From assembly GCF_025195125.1 (NCBI RefSeq), contig NZ_JAMGSL010000006.1, positions 231,815 through 295,814 of the forward strand: a stretch of 64,000 bases of DNA, given 5' to 3'. Below are positions 25,771-37,347 of this stretch, in pieces. The stretch comes from Streptomyces sp. Je 1-79. Its GTDB lineage: Bacteria; Actinomycetota; Actinomycetes; Streptomycetales; Streptomycetaceae. The notes beneath the pieces are model-generated. The model saw only the letters and a list, made by a program, of their open reading frames with translations, did not search any database and was not told the DNA's origin. How positions within the stretch are numbered: position 1 is the stretch's first letter; every line of letters begins with the position of its first letter. The position numbers and the translations under genes were made by a program.

Positions 25771-26067
25771 TTAGTCCTCCCCCAGGATCTGCGGCACCTT
25801 GAAACGCTGCTGCTCCTGGGCCGGGGCGCCGGAGAGCGCCTGCTCGGGGGTGAGCGACGGACGGACCTCGTCCGCGCGCATGACGTTCGTCAGCGGCAGC
25901 GGGTGGGAGGTCGGCGGTACGTCTTGGTCGGCGACCTCGGAGACGCGGGCGACCGCGCCGATGATGTCGTCGAGCTGACCGGCGAAGTGATCGAGCTCTT
26001 CGCCCTTCAGCTCCAGACGCGCCAGCCGTGCGAGGTGGGCGACCTCCTCGCGCGTGATGCCAGGCAT
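25771..26067 (-). CDS. gatC: Asp-tRNA(Asn)/Glu-tRNA(Gln) amidotransferase subunit C
   Basis: A 98-aa subunit that wraps around GatA and stabilises GatAB. Starts [20 protein letters not shown], the typical N-terminal helix, and ends with a [13 protein letters not shown] segment. ATG 26067 follows GAGGATCGC; a longer upstream reading lacks the family N-terminus. First gene of the gatC-gatA-small gene-gatB operon; its promoter should lie in the 117 bp between it and the stop of the GGDEF-EAL gene. Confidence 0.95.
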   Translation of the reverse strand: MPGITREEVAHLARLARLELKGEELDHFAGQLDDIIGAVARVSEVADQDVPPTSHPLPLTNVMRADEVRPSLTPEQALSGAPAQEQQRFKVPQILGED

Positions 26068-26184
26068 GCGATCCTCACGGGGTGAGTCTGATGGTGTGGG
26101 CCCAATCCTATGGGGCCCGCGCCGCAACCCGTGAAACGGTCGCCCGCCGCCCGCCGCGGGCCGCCGCGCCGGGCGGCCCCGCGG

Positions 26185-28326
26185 CTACTGCACCACCTGG
26201 CCCGAGGGGTGGTCGAGGTCGACGGCCGCGGTCGCCTCCGCGGCGTCCAGCGCGGCCTGCTCCGAGGGGCGGCGCCAGCCGTGCTCGCCGCGGGCGAGCA
26301 GCCAGGCCGTGGCCTCGGCCGGGGGCATCGCGGCGGCCACCAGCCAGCCCTGGACGGCGTCACAGCCCAGGTCCCGCAGGCGCTCCCAGGTCTCGTCGTC
26401 CTCGACGCCCTCGGCGACCACGAGCAGCCCCAGCGAGTGCGCCAGGTCGAGCGTGCAGCGGACGATCTCGGCGTCCTCCGCGTCCACGGCGAGCCGGGCG
26501 ACGAAGGAGCGGTCGATCTTCAGCTCGCTCACCGGGAGGCGCCGCAGGTGCACCAGGGAGGAGTAGCCGGTGCCGAAGTCGTCCAGGGACATCTTCACGC
26601 CGTGGCCGGTGAGCCCGGCCATGGTGTCGGCGGCGCGCTGCGGGTCCTCCAGGAGCACGTGCTCCGTTATCTCCAGCTGGAGGGCACCGGCCGGGACGCC
26701 GTGCCGGGCGAGGCGGGCGGCGACCGCGCCGGCGAAACCGGGGGTGTGGACGTCCCGGGGCGAGACGTTGACCGCCACAGGAACGTTCAACCCCTGGGCG
26801 CGCCACCGGGCGACCTGCGCGAGCGCGGTCTCCAGGACGTACTCGGTGAGGTGGGGCATCAGGCCCGAGGACTCGGCGATGGCGATGAACTCGTCGGGAG
26901 GGACCCGCCCGCGCTCCGGGTGCACCCAGCGCACCAGGGCCTCCAGGCCGGCGACCTGTCCGTCGAAGCGGACCTTGGGCTGGTAGTGGAGCTCGACCTC
27001 GCCGGCGTCCAGGGCGCGTCGCAGGTCGCCGAGGAGACCGAGCCGGTCGGGGGTGTTGGAGTCGCGCTTCGACTCGTACACCTCCACACCCGTACGGTCC
27101 CGCTTCGCCTGGTACATCGCGACGTCGGCCCGGCGCAGCAGCCCCTCGGCGTCGAGCGCGTGGTCGGGGAAGACCGCGACGCCCGCGCTCGCCTCCAGGA
27201 CGAGGGTGAGGCCGTCCAGGTCGAGCGGCGAGGAGAGCTCGGCCACCAGGTGGCGGGCGACCCGCTGGGCGCTGGTGGTGGAGTCGGCGATGGGCAGGAG
27301 GACGGCGAACTCGTCACCGCCGAGCCGCGCGGCCTCCGCCCCGCGCGGCAGGGCGAGCTTGAGCCGCTCGGCGATCTGGAGGAGGAGCCGGTCCCCGGCG
27401 AGGTGCCCGAGGGTGTCGTTGACCGATCGGAAACGGTCGAGGTCGATCAGGACGAGGGCGGAGCGGGCGCCCTCCCCCTCGGCCTCCTCCAGGGCGGTCC
27501 AGGCCCGCTCCAGGAGCCACTGGCGGTTGGGCAGCCCGGTGAGCGGGTCGCGCAGCTGCTCCTCGGCGCGGGCGCGGGCGATCCAGAGGGTGGAGTCGAG
27601 GGCGATGAGCGGGACGGCGAAGAGCGGGAGCAGCACCGGCTGGGCGACGGCGACGACGCAGATCAGCGGGGCGATGCCGAGCAGGGCGACGGCGACGAGC
27701 CCCTGCCGGAGCAGGGCCGTGCGGGCGACGGTCGGCAGTCCGCCGGTCCGGGGCGACAGGGCGTACCACAGGAGCAGCCGGGTCGCCACGAGGTAGGTGG
27801 CGGCGGCGAGCACGACCTCCGGCACGTCGGTGATCCCCCAGTCGGGGGGCTGCCAGGGCTGTTCGACGGTCGGTACGTCTCCGAAGGCGGCGAGGACCAG
27901 GGCGGCCGCGCCGACGCCGAGGACGTCCACGGCCCCGTGCAGCAGGCCCTGGCGCCAGCGGTGCCGGCGGGCCGCGCCGACGAGGAGGACGACGGCCATG
28001 GAGACGAGACCGGCGGGGACCCAGCCGTAGAGGAGCAGGACGGCGAGGGTGAGGGCGGCGCCGGAGCCGGTGCCGCCCCACCAGCGGTCGCGGCCGAGGG
28101 CGACCAGGTGTCCGACGATGAGTCCGGTGAGGACGGCGAGGGACCAGCCCTCCACGCCGCCGGGGAAGAGTCCGTGGCCGGTGCTCAGCACCCGGTAGAG
28201 CCCGGTGACGAGCACGGCGGCGGCGAGGGCCACCACGGCTCCGGGCAGCCCGGAGGTGATGCCCACGAAGGCCGCGCGACGACGCGGCCGTGCGACCGGG
28301 GCGGCGGCACTCTCGGTCGGTTTCAT
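26185..28326 (-). CDS. rmdB: Membrane GGDEF-EAL protein, RmdB-like c-di-GMP phosphodiesterase
   Basis: A 713-aa membrane protein. The N-terminus holds about eight hydrophobic helices (residues 18-270), then GGDEF (motif about 335, ARLGGDEFAVLL) and EAL (EALVRW about 459). Both active motifs look intact, including LDDFGTGYSSL (about 580) and the ELKIDRSFV segment. The RxxD inhibitory site is absent. Next to ligA, as I recall for RmdB of Streptomyces, a protein shown to break down c-di-GMP during development; orthology is by position and domain order. ATG 28326 has a GAGAGGGA site about 6 bases away. A longer reading to 28536 lacks support. Confidence 0.85.
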   Translation of the reverse strand: MKPTESAAAPVARPRRRAAFVGITSGLPGAVVALAAAVLVTGLYRVLSTGHGLFPGGVEGWSLAVLTGLIVGHLVALGRDRWWGGTGSGAALTLAVLLLYGWVPAGLVSMAVVLLVGAARRHRWRQGLLHGAVDVLGVGAAALVLAAFGDVPTVEQPWQPPDWGITDVPEVVLAAATYLVATRLLLWYALSPRTGGLPTVARTALLRQGLVAVALLGIAPLICVVAVAQPVLLPLFAVPLIALDSTLWIARARAEEQLRDPLTGLPNRQWLLERAWTALEEAEGEGARSALVLIDLDRFRSVNDTLGHLAGDRLLLQIAERLKLALPRGAEAARLGGDEFAVLLPIADSTTSAQRVARHLVAELSSPLDLDGLTLVLEASAGVAVFPDHALDAEGLLRRADVAMYQAKRDRTGVEVYESKRDSNTPDRLGLLGDLRRALDAGEVELHYQPKVRFDGQVAGLEALVRWVHPERGRVPPDEFIAIAESSGLMPHLTEYVLETALAQVARWRAQGLNVPVAVNVSPRDVHTPGFAGAVAARLARHGVPAGALQLEITEHVLLEDPQRAADTMAGLTGHGVKMSLDDFGTGYSSLVHLRRLPVSELKIDRSFVARLAVDAEDAEIVRCTLDLAHSLGLLVVAEGVEDDETWERLRDLGCDAVQGWLVAAAMPPAEATAWLLARGEHGWRRPSEQAALDAAEATAAVDLDHPSGQVVQ

Positions 28327-28576
28327 TCCGTCCCTCTCACAGCCGGCGGTGCCGTTGCAACGCGATGGGCCGTTGTCGTGCCGCCACGGCCGGCAGAGCC
28401 TCGCGCGGCCGTGCGCGACAGACGCACGGTCACAACAGTAGGCCGCGTAAGGCTGCGACGGGCAGCGCTCTCCATGTCTTGCCCGAATGCGACCTGGCCA
28501 CCCCTCACGATCTGGTATGCGCCAAACGGGTGACATGCGCGCGGCTGTCCCAGGGCTCTCCTTCCGCCCCTCCCGG

Positions 28577-30790
<2,214 letters not shown>

Positions 30791-31804
30791 TCACTCAGGG
30801 TTGTCCGCGAGCGATCTCGCCGCCCGGGCGCAGTGGGCGAGCGCCGCGCGGGCGTACGCGGGCGAAGCGCCCGCGAGACCGCACGTCGGGGTGACCACCA
30901 CGGACTCGGCGAGAGTCCCCGGATCCAGCCCCAGCCTGCGCCACAGCGTCCTGACACCCATGACGCTACCGCCCGGGTCCGACAATGCCGTGTCGGTGGA
31001 CGGCACCACGCCCACGAAGAGCCTGGTGCCGGACTCCACGGCCTCACCGATCTGCTCCTCGTCACGTTCGGTGAGGAGACCGAAGTCGAACGAGACCCCG
31101 GAGACACCGGCCCGGCGCAGCAGCCCGAACGGCACGTCGGGGGCGCAGGAGTGGACGACGACCGGGCCGTCGTGGACCGCGATCACCTGGCGCAGCGCGC
31201 TCTCGACGACCTGCCGGTCGACGGCCCGGTAGGTGCGGTAGCCGCTGGCGGTACGGACGTGGCCGCGCAGGACGGCCGTGAGGGAGGGCTCGTCGAGCTG
31301 GAGGACGAGCCGGGCGCCGGGGATCCGCTTGCGGAGCTCGGCGAGGTGGGCGCCGAGGCCCTCGGCGAGGGAGCCCGTGAGGTCCCGGCAGGCGCCGGGG
31401 TCGCCGAGCGCGGCCTCGCCGCCGCGCCGCTCCAGGGCCGCGGCCAGGGTCCAGGGGCCCACCGCCTGGACCTTGAGCGGACCCTCGTAGCCCTGGGTGA
31501 ACTCCTCCAGGGCGTCGAGGTCCTCGCCGAGCCAGGAGCGGGCGCGCCGGGTGTCGCGGCCGGGCCGGTCGCTGACCCGCCATCCGCTGGGCTCGACGTG
31601 CGCGTACATCTCGACGAGCAGCCCGATGGTCCGCCCGATCATGTCGGCACCGGGGCCCCGTGCGGGCAGCTCGGCGAGGAAGGGGAAGTCCTCGAAGGAA
31701 CCGGTGACGGTCCTTGCGGCCTCCCGGGCGTCACCGCCGGGCAGGGAGCCGACGCCGGTGGCGGGCCCCCAGAGGAACTCTTTCTGCTCGCTGGTCTCGC
31801 TCAC
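30791..31804 (-). CDS. MetE-like cobalamin-independent methionine synthase family protein
   Basis: A 337-aa protein of the UROD/MetE superfamily, corresponding to the C-terminal catalytic half of MetE only. Seen features: GPATGVGSLPGGD, VQAVGPWTLAAALE, LQLDEPSLTAVL, VVVHSCAPDVPFG and VTPTCGLAGASP. The His/Cys/Cys zinc set of MetE appears to be kept (VHSCAP and PTCGLAG). It probably transfers a methyl group using zinc-bound thiol chemistry, but the acceptor and donor may differ from MetE as the N-terminal half is missing. GTG 31804 (VSETSEQKEFLWGP) is 5 bases from the SDR stop. Confidence 0.85.
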   Translation of the reverse strand: MSETSEQKEFLWGPATGVGSLPGGDAREAARTVTGSFEDFPFLAELPARGPGADMIGRTIGLLVEMYAHVEPSGWRVSDRPGRDTRRARSWLGEDLDALEEFTQGYEGPLKVQAVGPWTLAAALERRGGEAALGDPGACRDLTGSLAEGLGAHLAELRKRIPGARLVLQLDEPSLTAVLRGHVRTASGYRTYRAVDRQVVESALRQVIAVHDGPVVVHSCAPDVPFGLLRRAGVSGVSFDFGLLTERDEEQIGEAVESGTRLFVGVVPSTDTALSDPGGSVMGVRTLWRRLGLDPGTLAESVVVTPTCGLAGASPAYARAALAHCARAARSLADNPE

Positions 31805-31809
31805 GGTTC

Positions 31810-32499
31810 CTACCGTCCCGGACGGACTGTCAGGTCGTTGATCTCCGCGTCGCGCGGGAGGTCGACGGCGGTGAGGATGGCGGTCGCTACCGACTCGGGG
31901 TCGATCCACTTCGAGGGGTCGTACTCCTTGCCCTCCTGGGCGTGGACCTTCGCCTGCATCGGGCTGGCGGTGCGGCCGGGGTAGACCGAGGTCACCCGCA
32001 CTCCGTTGCCGTGCTCCTCGTGGCGCAGGGAGTCGGCGAGCGCCTTCAGACCGTGCTTGGAGGCGGCGTAGGCGCTCCAGTCGGCGTGGGCGTTGAGCCC
32101 GGCGCCGGAGTTGACGAAGACCACGTGGCCCTGGGAGACGCGCAGCTGGGGCAGGAGGTGCCGGGTCAGCTCGGCGGGGGCGACGAGGTTGACGTTGAGC
32201 TGGTGGCGCCAGGTCTTGGGGGTGAGCTCGCCGACCGGGCCGAGGTCGACCACGCCCGCGATGTGGAGGAGCGTGTCGACCCGCTCGGGCAGGGTCTGGT
32301 GCGAGAACGCCCAGGAGAGCCGGTCGGGGTCGGCGAGATCACCGACGAGGGTCCTGGCGCCGGGGAACTCGGCGGCGAGCTCCTTGGCCCGGCCGGCGTC
32401 GCGCGCGTGGAGCACGAGTTCGTCCCCGCGCGCGTGGAGCCGGCGGGCGACCGCCGCGCCGATGCCGGAGCCTGCCCCGGTGATCACATGAGTAGCCAT
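31810..32499 (-). CDS. Short-chain dehydrogenase/reductase
   Basis: A 229-aa Rossmann-fold oxidoreductase. The cofactor loop is TGAGSGIG, with LHIAGVVDLG next. The catalytic Ser is in FVNSGAG and Tyr/Lys in YAASKHGLKALAD. An Asp-containing VGDLADP follows the first helices. The ATG at 32499 (MATHVITGAG) is used; ATG 32508 is in frame and possible. Substrate unknown. It sits 5 bases upstream of the MetE-like gene and 16 after the LOG-like gene. Confidence 0.88.
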   Translation of the reverse strand: MATHVITGAGSGIGAAVARRLHARGDELVLHARDAGRAKELAAEFPGARTLVGDLADPDRLSWAFSHQTLPERVDTLLHIAGVVDLGPVGELTPKTWRHQLNVNLVAPAELTRHLLPQLRVSQGHVVFVNSGAGLNAHADWSAYAASKHGLKALADSLRHEEHGNGVRVTSVYPGRTASPMQAKVHAQEGKEYDPSKWIDPESVATAILTAVDLPRDAEINDLTVRPGR

Positions 32500-32515
32500 G
32501 GGGCCCATGGTCCCA

Positions 32516-33079
32516 TCACCGCGCGGCGATGCCCGCGGCGGCGGCCGCTGAGGTCACAGCCTCCAGGTGGGCGAGGGCCGACGCGCCGTCCTCGGCGAAG
32601 AAGACCAGGTCGGCGAGGGGCAGGGGCAGGAAGCCCTCGTCCTCCATGCGGCGGAACTGGGCCTTCAGACCGTCGTAGAAGCCGGCCGTGTTCAGCAGGA
32701 CCACCGGCTTGGTGTGCTTGCCGTGCTTCCGCAGCTCCAGGACCTCGGTGGCCTCGTCGAGGGTTCCGGTGCCGCCGACCATGACGACGACCGCGTCGGA
32801 CCTGGCCAGAAGCAGCGCCTTCCGCTCGGCGAGGTCTCGGGCGACGAGCATCTCGTCCGCGCCCTGCCTGGCCTTGGCCGCGAGGAAGTCGACCGAGACG
32901 CCGACGAGCCGGCCGCCCGCCTCCTCCACACCGTCCGCGACGACCTTCATCAGACCGACGTCGGAGCCTCCCCACACCAGGGTGTGGCCCGCCTTGCCGA
33001 GGCGTTCGGCGAAGTCGCGGGCGGGGGCGGTGTAGCGCTCGTCGAGCTCGGCGGCGGAGAGGAAGACGCAGATGTTCAT
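32516..33079 (-). CDS. LOG-family (TIGR00730) protein
   Basis: A 187-aa protein of the lysine-decarboxylase-like/LOG family, whose members hydrolyse nucleoside 5'-monophosphates and can release cytokinins. It begins MNICVFLSAAELDERYTAPA, then LVWGGSDVGLMKVVADG. The family motif PGGxGTxxE is VGGTGTLDEATE here: the Pro is replaced by Val but Gly, Thr and Glu remain. ATG 33079 gives the typical start. It heads the group LOG-SDR-MetE-like-ligA, all on one strand with short gaps. Activity is not certain. Confidence 0.8.
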   Translation of the reverse strand: MNICVFLSAAELDERYTAPARDFAERLGKAGHTLVWGGSDVGLMKVVADGVEEAGGRLVGVSVDFLAAKARQGADEMLVARDLAERKALLLARSDAVVVMVGGTGTLDEATEVLELRKHGKHTKPVVLLNTAGFYDGLKAQFRRMEDEGFLPLPLADLVFFAEDGASALAHLEAVTSAAAAAGIAAR

Positions 33080-33185
33080 GGACCCCACCGTATCCCCGCC
33101 GCCCCTGACCTCGGCCTTCAGGATTCTTCGGGGAATTTCCTTGCCCCGCCGATGAGTTCCGGGGGCGCGTCCGGTCAGCACTGGC

Positions 33186-33971
33186 ATGGACGAGATGAGC
33201 GGCACCCTGAACAGGGTCCGGGGGCGGGTCGGGTCGGCGGACGGGACGCGGATCGCGTACGAGCGGCGCGGAGAGGGGGCGCCGGTGGTCCTGGTGAGCG
33301 GGGCCCTGTGCACGGCCGAGACGGAACGGCCGCTGGCGGACCTGCTCGCCCCGCGCTTCTCCGTCGTCACCTACGACCGGCGGGGGCGCGGCGGGAGCGG
33401 CGACACCGGGCCGTACGACGTGCGGCGGGAGATCGACGATCTGGCGGCGCTGATCGGCGAGGTGGGCGGCCGGGCCTTCGTGCACGGGATCTCGTCGGGC
33501 GGGGCGCTGGCCCTCGCCGCGGCCGCCGACGGGCTGCCGATCGAGCGGTTGTCGGTCTTCGAGCCGCCGTTCTCGACGGAGGCCGGGGCCCGTGAGACGT
33601 TCGCCGCGCACCGGCGGCGGCTGACCGGGCTCCTCGGTCTCGGGCAGCGGGGCGCCGCCGTCGAGCTGTTCCTGAGCGGGGCGGCGGGGCCGGTGAGGGC
33701 CCTGCCGCAGCTGGAGGCCGTCGCGCACACCCTCGCGTACGACCACGCGGTCCTCGGCGACGGGACCGTACCGGCCGCGCGGCTGGGGCGGGTCCACACG
33801 CGGGTGCTCGTGGTCGACGGCGGTTCGAGCCCGGCCCGGACGCGACGCGCGGCCCTGGCGGTCGCCACGGCCCTCCCCCGGGGCCGCCACCGCACCCTGA
33901 CGGGCCAGACGCACCAGGTGGCGCCGCACGTCCTGGCCCCGGTCCTGGAGGACTTCTTCGAGGAGGAGTGA
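33186..33971 (+). CDS. Alpha/beta hydrolase
   Basis: A 261-aa cytosolic hydrolase. Strand-turn features: GAPVVLVSGALCTAE (oxyanion region), VVTYDRRGRGGSGD, the nucleophile elbow HGISSGGA (GxSxG) and the terminal His in LTGQTHQVAP. The acidic member is probably in the VLVVDGGSS segment. The cap is small. Ester or epoxide substrate unknown. ATG 33186 is used. It converges on mnmA, with 22-bp repeats in the 100-bp gap between them. Confidence 0.85.
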   Translation: MDEMSGTLNRVRGRVGSADGTRIAYERRGEGAPVVLVSGALCTAETERPLADLLAPRFSVVTYDRRGRGGSGDTGPYDVRREIDDLAALIGEVGGRAFVHGISSGGALALAAAADGLPIERLSVFEPPFSTEAGARETFAAHRRRLTGLLGLGQRGAAVELFLSGAAGPVRALPQLEAVAHTLAYDHAVLGDGTVPAARLGRVHTRVLVVDGGSSPARTRRAALAVATALPRGRHRTLTGQTHQVAPHVLAPVLEDFFEEE

Positions 33972-33988
33972 GCCGGTCCGCGGCCGAG

Positions 33989-34070
33989 CGCCGCCCCGGC
34001 CGTCGCCGAACGCCGCCCCGGTGGTCGCCGAACGCCGCCCCGGTGGTCGCCGCGCGCCGCCCCGGTGGGG
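33989..34070. repeat. 22-bp tandem repeats at the mnmA 3' end
   Basis: Three full 22-bp units based on CGCCGCCCCGGTGGTCGCCG (33989-34010, 34011-34032, 34033-34054) plus a partial one at 34055-34070, directly next to the mnmA stop at 34072. It fills most of the gap between two convergent genes. Confidence 0.9.
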
Positions 34071-34071
34071 C

Positions 34072-35202
34072 TCAGGCGGTCGCCGCCGCCGTGCTCCGTA
34101 CCGTCGTCGCGATCGTCGCCGAGCCCACCACGCGCGTGCCGTCGTACAGCACGATCGCCTGGCCGGGGGCCACGCCCCGGACCGGCTCGTCGAAGGTGAC
34201 CGTCAGCTCGCCGTCCACGAGCGCCGCCGTCACCGCCGTCTCGCCGCCGTGGGCCCGCAGCTGGGCCGTGTAGCGGCCGGAGCCCTCCGGAGCGGTGCCG
34301 CACCAGCGGGGCTTGATCGCCGTCAGGCCGGTGACGTCGAGCGCCTCGACGGGGCCGACCGTGACCGTGTTGTTCACGGGCGAGATGTCCAGGACGTAGC
34401 GCGGCTTGCCGTCGGGCGCCGGGTGGCCGATCCGCAGGCCCTTGCGCTGGCCGATGGTGAAGCCGTACGCACCCTCGTGGGTGCCCACCTTCTCCCCCGA
34501 CTCGTCGACGATGTCGCCCTCGGCCCGGCCGAGGCGGGAGGCCAGGAAGCCCTGGGTGTCGCCGTCGGCGATGAAGCAGATGTCGTGGCTGTCGGGCTTC
34601 TTCGCCACCGCGAGGCCGCGCCCCTCCGCCTCCGCCCGGATCTCGTCCTTGGTGGTGAGCGTGTCGCCCAGCGGGAACATCGCGTGGGCGAGCTGCTTCT
34701 CGTCCAGGACACCGAGGACGTACGACTGGTCCTTGGCCATGTCGGAGGCGCGGTGGAGCTCGCGCGAGCCGTCCTCGTTGAGCACGACGGTGGCGTAGTG
34801 ACCGGTGCAGACGGCGTCGAAGCCGAGCGCGAGCGCCTTGTCCAGCAGCGCCGCGAACTTGATCTTCTCGTTGCAGCGCAGACACGGGTTGGGGGTGCGG
34901 CCGGCCTCGTACTCGGTGACGAAGTCGTCGACGACGTCCTCGCGGAAGCGCTCGGCGAGGTCCCAGACGTAGAAGGGGATGCCGATGACGTCGGCCGCCC
35001 GGCGGGCGTCGCGGGAGTCCTCGATGGTGCAGCAGCCTCGCGCACCGGTACGGAAGGACTGCGGGTTCGCGGAGAGCGCCAGGTGGACGCCGGTGACGTC
35101 GTGGCCGGCTTCGGCGGCGCGGGCGGCGGCGACGGCGGAGTCCACACCGCCGGACATGGCGGCGAGGACGCGGAGGGGGCGCTGCGGCGGAGTCTGAGTC
35201 AT
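34072..35202 (-). CDS. mnmA: tRNA-uridine 2-sulfurtransferase
   Basis: A 376-aa enzyme that makes 2-thiouridine at position 34 of tRNA(Lys/Glu/Gln), using ATP and a persulfide relay. The PP-loop is [13 protein letters not shown]. The two catalytic cysteines are in [12 protein letters not shown] and [19 protein letters not shown]-type segment and the C-terminal beta barrel follow. Full length for the family. ATG 35202 ([12 protein letters not shown]) is used. The cysteine desulfurase downstream at 35.9-37.1 kb is a likely sulfur donor. The amidase gene lies between them on the other strand. Confidence 0.95.
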   Translation of the reverse strand: MTQTPPQRPLRVLAAMSGGVDSAVAAARAAEAGHDVTGVHLALSANPQSFRTGARGCCTIEDSRDARRAADVIGIPFYVWDLAERFREDVVDDFVTEYEAGRTPNPCLRCNEKIKFAALLDKALALGFDAVCTGHYATVVLNEDGSRELHRASDMAKDQSYVLGVLDEKQLAHAMFPLGDTLTTKDEIRAEAEGRGLAVAKKPDSHDICFIADGDTQGFLASRLGRAEGDIVDESGEKVGTHEGAYGFTIGQRKGLRIGHPAPDGKPRYVLDISPVNNTVTVGPVEALDVTGLTAIKPRWCGTAPEGSGRYTAQLRAHGGETAVTAALVDGELTVTFDEPVRGVAPGQAIVLYDGTRVVGSATIATTVRSTAAATA

Positions 35203-35263
35203 AGCGCTACCAGGGTACGGGGCTCCGGGAACCACGGTCGCGTGAGTAAGCGTTGTCCTGCAC

Positions 35264-35914
35264 ATGGGGAGCGAGAAGAAGCGGGGGGTGGGGCGCAGAG
35301 CCGTCCTGCTCGGCGGCGGCGCGGCCGTCCTGGGAACGGCGGCACTGGCCCGCGACGAGCTGGCGCGCGCGTGGTGGCGGCTGCCCGGCACGGAGAGGGA
35401 CCGGGTGGAGGGCGAGCTCGACCACAAGGGCGCGGACTGGTCGGCCGCGTCCCGGGCGAACTGGCGGCGGGCGGACCGCCCGGCCGACTTCACGATCGAC
35501 CGGGTGGTGATCCATGTCGTCCAGGGCAGCTACGCGAGCGCGCTGAAGGTCTTCAAGAACCCGGGCCACGGCGCGGCCACGCACTACGTCGTCCGTAAGG
35601 ACGGCCATGTGGCGCAGATGATCCGCGAGCTCGACGTCGCGTTCCACGCCGGGAACCGGGACATGAACGAGCGGAGCGTCGGCATCGAGCACGAGGGGTT
35701 CGTGGACCGCCCGCAGGACTTCACGGCGGCGATGTACGCGTCGTCGGCGCGGCTGACGGCCGGGATATGCGCCCGGTACGGCATCGCCGTGGACCGGGAG
35801 CACATCATCGGGCACGTCGAGGTGCCGGGGACGGACCACACGGATCCCGGTCCGCACTGGGACTGGGAGCGCTACATGAAGCTCGTGCGGGAGGCGTCGA
35901 AGAAGCCCGTCTGA
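35264..35914 (+). CDS. N-acetylmuramoyl-L-alanine amidase, Tat-exported
   Basis: A 216-aa zinc amidase (Amidase_2/PGRP fold) that cuts the bond between muramic acid and the stem peptide. A Tat-type signal [15 protein letters not shown] precedes the domain. The first zinc His is in [12 protein letters not shown], further conserved residues in [16 protein letters not shown] and VAFHAGN, the Glu in GIEHEG, and the second/third ligands in [21 protein letters not shown] (shown in parts: GHVEVPG and [10 protein letters not shown]). ATG 35264. It probably acts in cell-wall remodelling or recycling outside the membrane. Confidence 0.9.
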   Translation: MGSEKKRGVGRRAVLLGGGAAVLGTAALARDELARAWWRLPGTERDRVEGELDHKGADWSAASRANWRRADRPADFTIDRVVIHVVQGSYASALKVFKNPGHGAATHYVVRKDGHVAQMIRELDVAFHAGNRDMNERSVGIEHEGFVDRPQDFTAAMYASSARLTAGICARYGIAVDREHIIGHVEVPGTDHTDPGPHWDWERYMKLVREASKKPV

Positions 35915-35933
35915 CCCCTCCGGGGCGCGCGGC

Positions 35934-37097
35934 TCAGACGAGGCCGGCGGTACGCGCGCGTTCCACCGCCGGGCCGATGGCCCCGGCGACCGCCGCCACG
36001 TCCTCCTTGGTGGAGGTGTGGCCGAGGGTGAAGCGCAGGGTGCCCCGGGCGAGGTCCGGGTCGGTGCCGGTGGCGAGCAGGACGTGGCTGGGCTGGGCGA
36101 CGCCGGCGGTGCAGGCGGAGCCGGTGGAGCACTCGATCCCCTGGGCGTCGAGGAGCAGGAGCAGGGAGTCGCCCTCGCAGCCGGGGAAGGTGAAGTGGGC
36201 GTTGGCGGGGAGCCGGTCGACCGGGTCCCCGCCGAGGATCGCGTCGGGGACGGCCGCGAGGACGGCCGCCACGAGCTCGTCGCGCAGGGCGCCGATCTCG
36301 CGGGCGAACTTCTCGCGCCGCTCGGCGGCGAGCTGCCCGGCGACGGCGAACGCGGCGATCGCGGGGGCGTCCAGGGTGCCGGAGCGCACGTGGCGCTCCT
36401 GGCCTCCGCCGTGCAGGACGGGTACGGGACTGTACTCGCGGCCCAGGAGCAGCGCGCCGATGCCGTAGGGGCCGCCGATCTTGTGGCCGGAGACGGTCAG
36501 GGCGGCGAGGCCGGAGGCGCCGAAGTCGACGGGGAGCTGGCCGAAGGCCTGGACCGCGTCGGCGTGCAGGGGGACGTCGAACTCGCGGGCGACGTCGGCC
36601 AGTTCGCGTACGGGCATGACCGTGCCGATCTCGTTGTTCGCCCACATGACGGTGGCGAGCGCGACGGTCCCGGGCTCGCGGGCGATCGCCTCGCGCAGGT
36701 CGTCGGGGTGGACGCGGCCGTAGCGGTCGACGGGGAGGTACTCGACGGTGGCGCCCTCGTGCGTGGCGAGCCAGTCGACGGCGTCGAGGACGGCGTGGTG
36801 CTCGACGGGGCTCGCGAGGACGCGGGTGCGGGCGGGGTCGGCGGCACGGCGGGCCCAGTACAGGCCCTTGACGGCGAGGTTGTCGGCCTCGGTGCCGCCG
36901 GAGGTGAAGACGACCTCGCTGGGCCGCGCCCCCAGGGCGGCGGCGAGGGTCTCGCGCGCCTCCTCGACGGCCCGCCGGGCGCGCCGGCCGGCCGCGTGCA
37001 GGGAGGAGGCGTTGCCCGTGACGGCGAGCTGGGCGGTCATCGCCTCGATCGCCTCGGGAAGCATGGGCGTGGTCGCGGCGTGGTCGAGGTAAGCCAT
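35934..37097 (-). CDS. Cysteine desulfurase (NifS/IscS type)
   Basis: A 387-aa PLP enzyme that takes sulfur from cysteine as a persulfide. Starts [13 protein letters not shown]. The PLP Lys is in [10 protein letters not shown], and the catalytic Cys in [15 protein letters not shown], a class I loop length. Other family segments: [18 protein letters not shown] and [14 protein letters not shown]. Full length. Its product could supply MnmA, encoded nearby on the same strand. No IscU or SufU gene is adjacent, so the acceptor is inferred. A Streptomyces can have several such enzymes, so no firm symbol is given. Confidence 0.92.
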   Translation of the reverse strand: MAYLDHAATTPMLPEAIEAMTAQLAVTGNASSLHAAGRRARRAVEEARETLAAALGARPSEVVFTSGGTEADNLAVKGLYWARRAADPARTRVLASPVEHHAVLDAVDWLATHEGATVEYLPVDRYGRVHPDDLREAIAREPGTVALATVMWANNEIGTVMPVRELADVAREFDVPLHADAVQAFGQLPVDFGASGLAALTVSGHKIGGPYGIGALLLGREYSPVPVLHGGGQERHVRSGTLDAPAIAAFAVAGQLAAERREKFAREIGALRDELVAAVLAAVPDAILGGDPVDRLPANAHFTFPGCEGDSLLLLLDAQGIECSTGSACTAGVAQPSHVLLATGTDPDLARGTLRFTLGHTSTKEDVAAVAGAIGPAVERARTAGLV

Positions 37098-37130
37098 GGT
37101 GCCTCGATTCTACGAGGGCGCACACGGCCG

Positions 37131-37220
37131 TCCGGTCACGCCCCCGTGGCAGGGGGCGGCCACGAGGGACGCGGCCCTCCGGTCGCGCCCCGTGGCGGGG
37201 GGGGCGGCCGCGAGACCCGT
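37131..37220. repeat. Imperfect direct repeat next to cysteine desulfurase start
   Basis: Two similar copies beginning CCGGTCACGCCCC / CCGGTCGCGCCCC and containing GTGGC, a G-run and CGGCC, at about 37131-37172 and 37178-37218. They lie in the 217-bp gap between the WYL regulator stop and the desulfurase start. Confidence 0.7.
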
Positions 37221-37235
37221 CCGCCGGGCCGGCGG

Positions 37236-37347
37236 TCTCGCCCGGTCGGTGCGGCCGCCAGGCGGGCGGGGCGTCCGAGTCGGTGTGGCGCGTCTCGCCC
37301 GGTCCGTGCGGCCGTCAGGCGGGCGGGGCGTCCGGGTCGGTGTGGCG
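37236..37347. repeat. 57-bp-period direct repeat over the WYL gene 3' end
   Basis: Two 55-bp copies (37236-37290 and 37293-37347) match at 52 of 55 positions. The second copy contains the last codons and stop of the WYL regulator gene (TGA at 37315), so the gene end is duplicated downstream of itself. Confidence 0.9.

Noticed and set aside
33815..33840. GGTTCGAGCCC, a tRNA T-arm-like sequence
   Set aside because: No cloverleaf can be formed around it and it lies within the alpha/beta hydrolase coding region.
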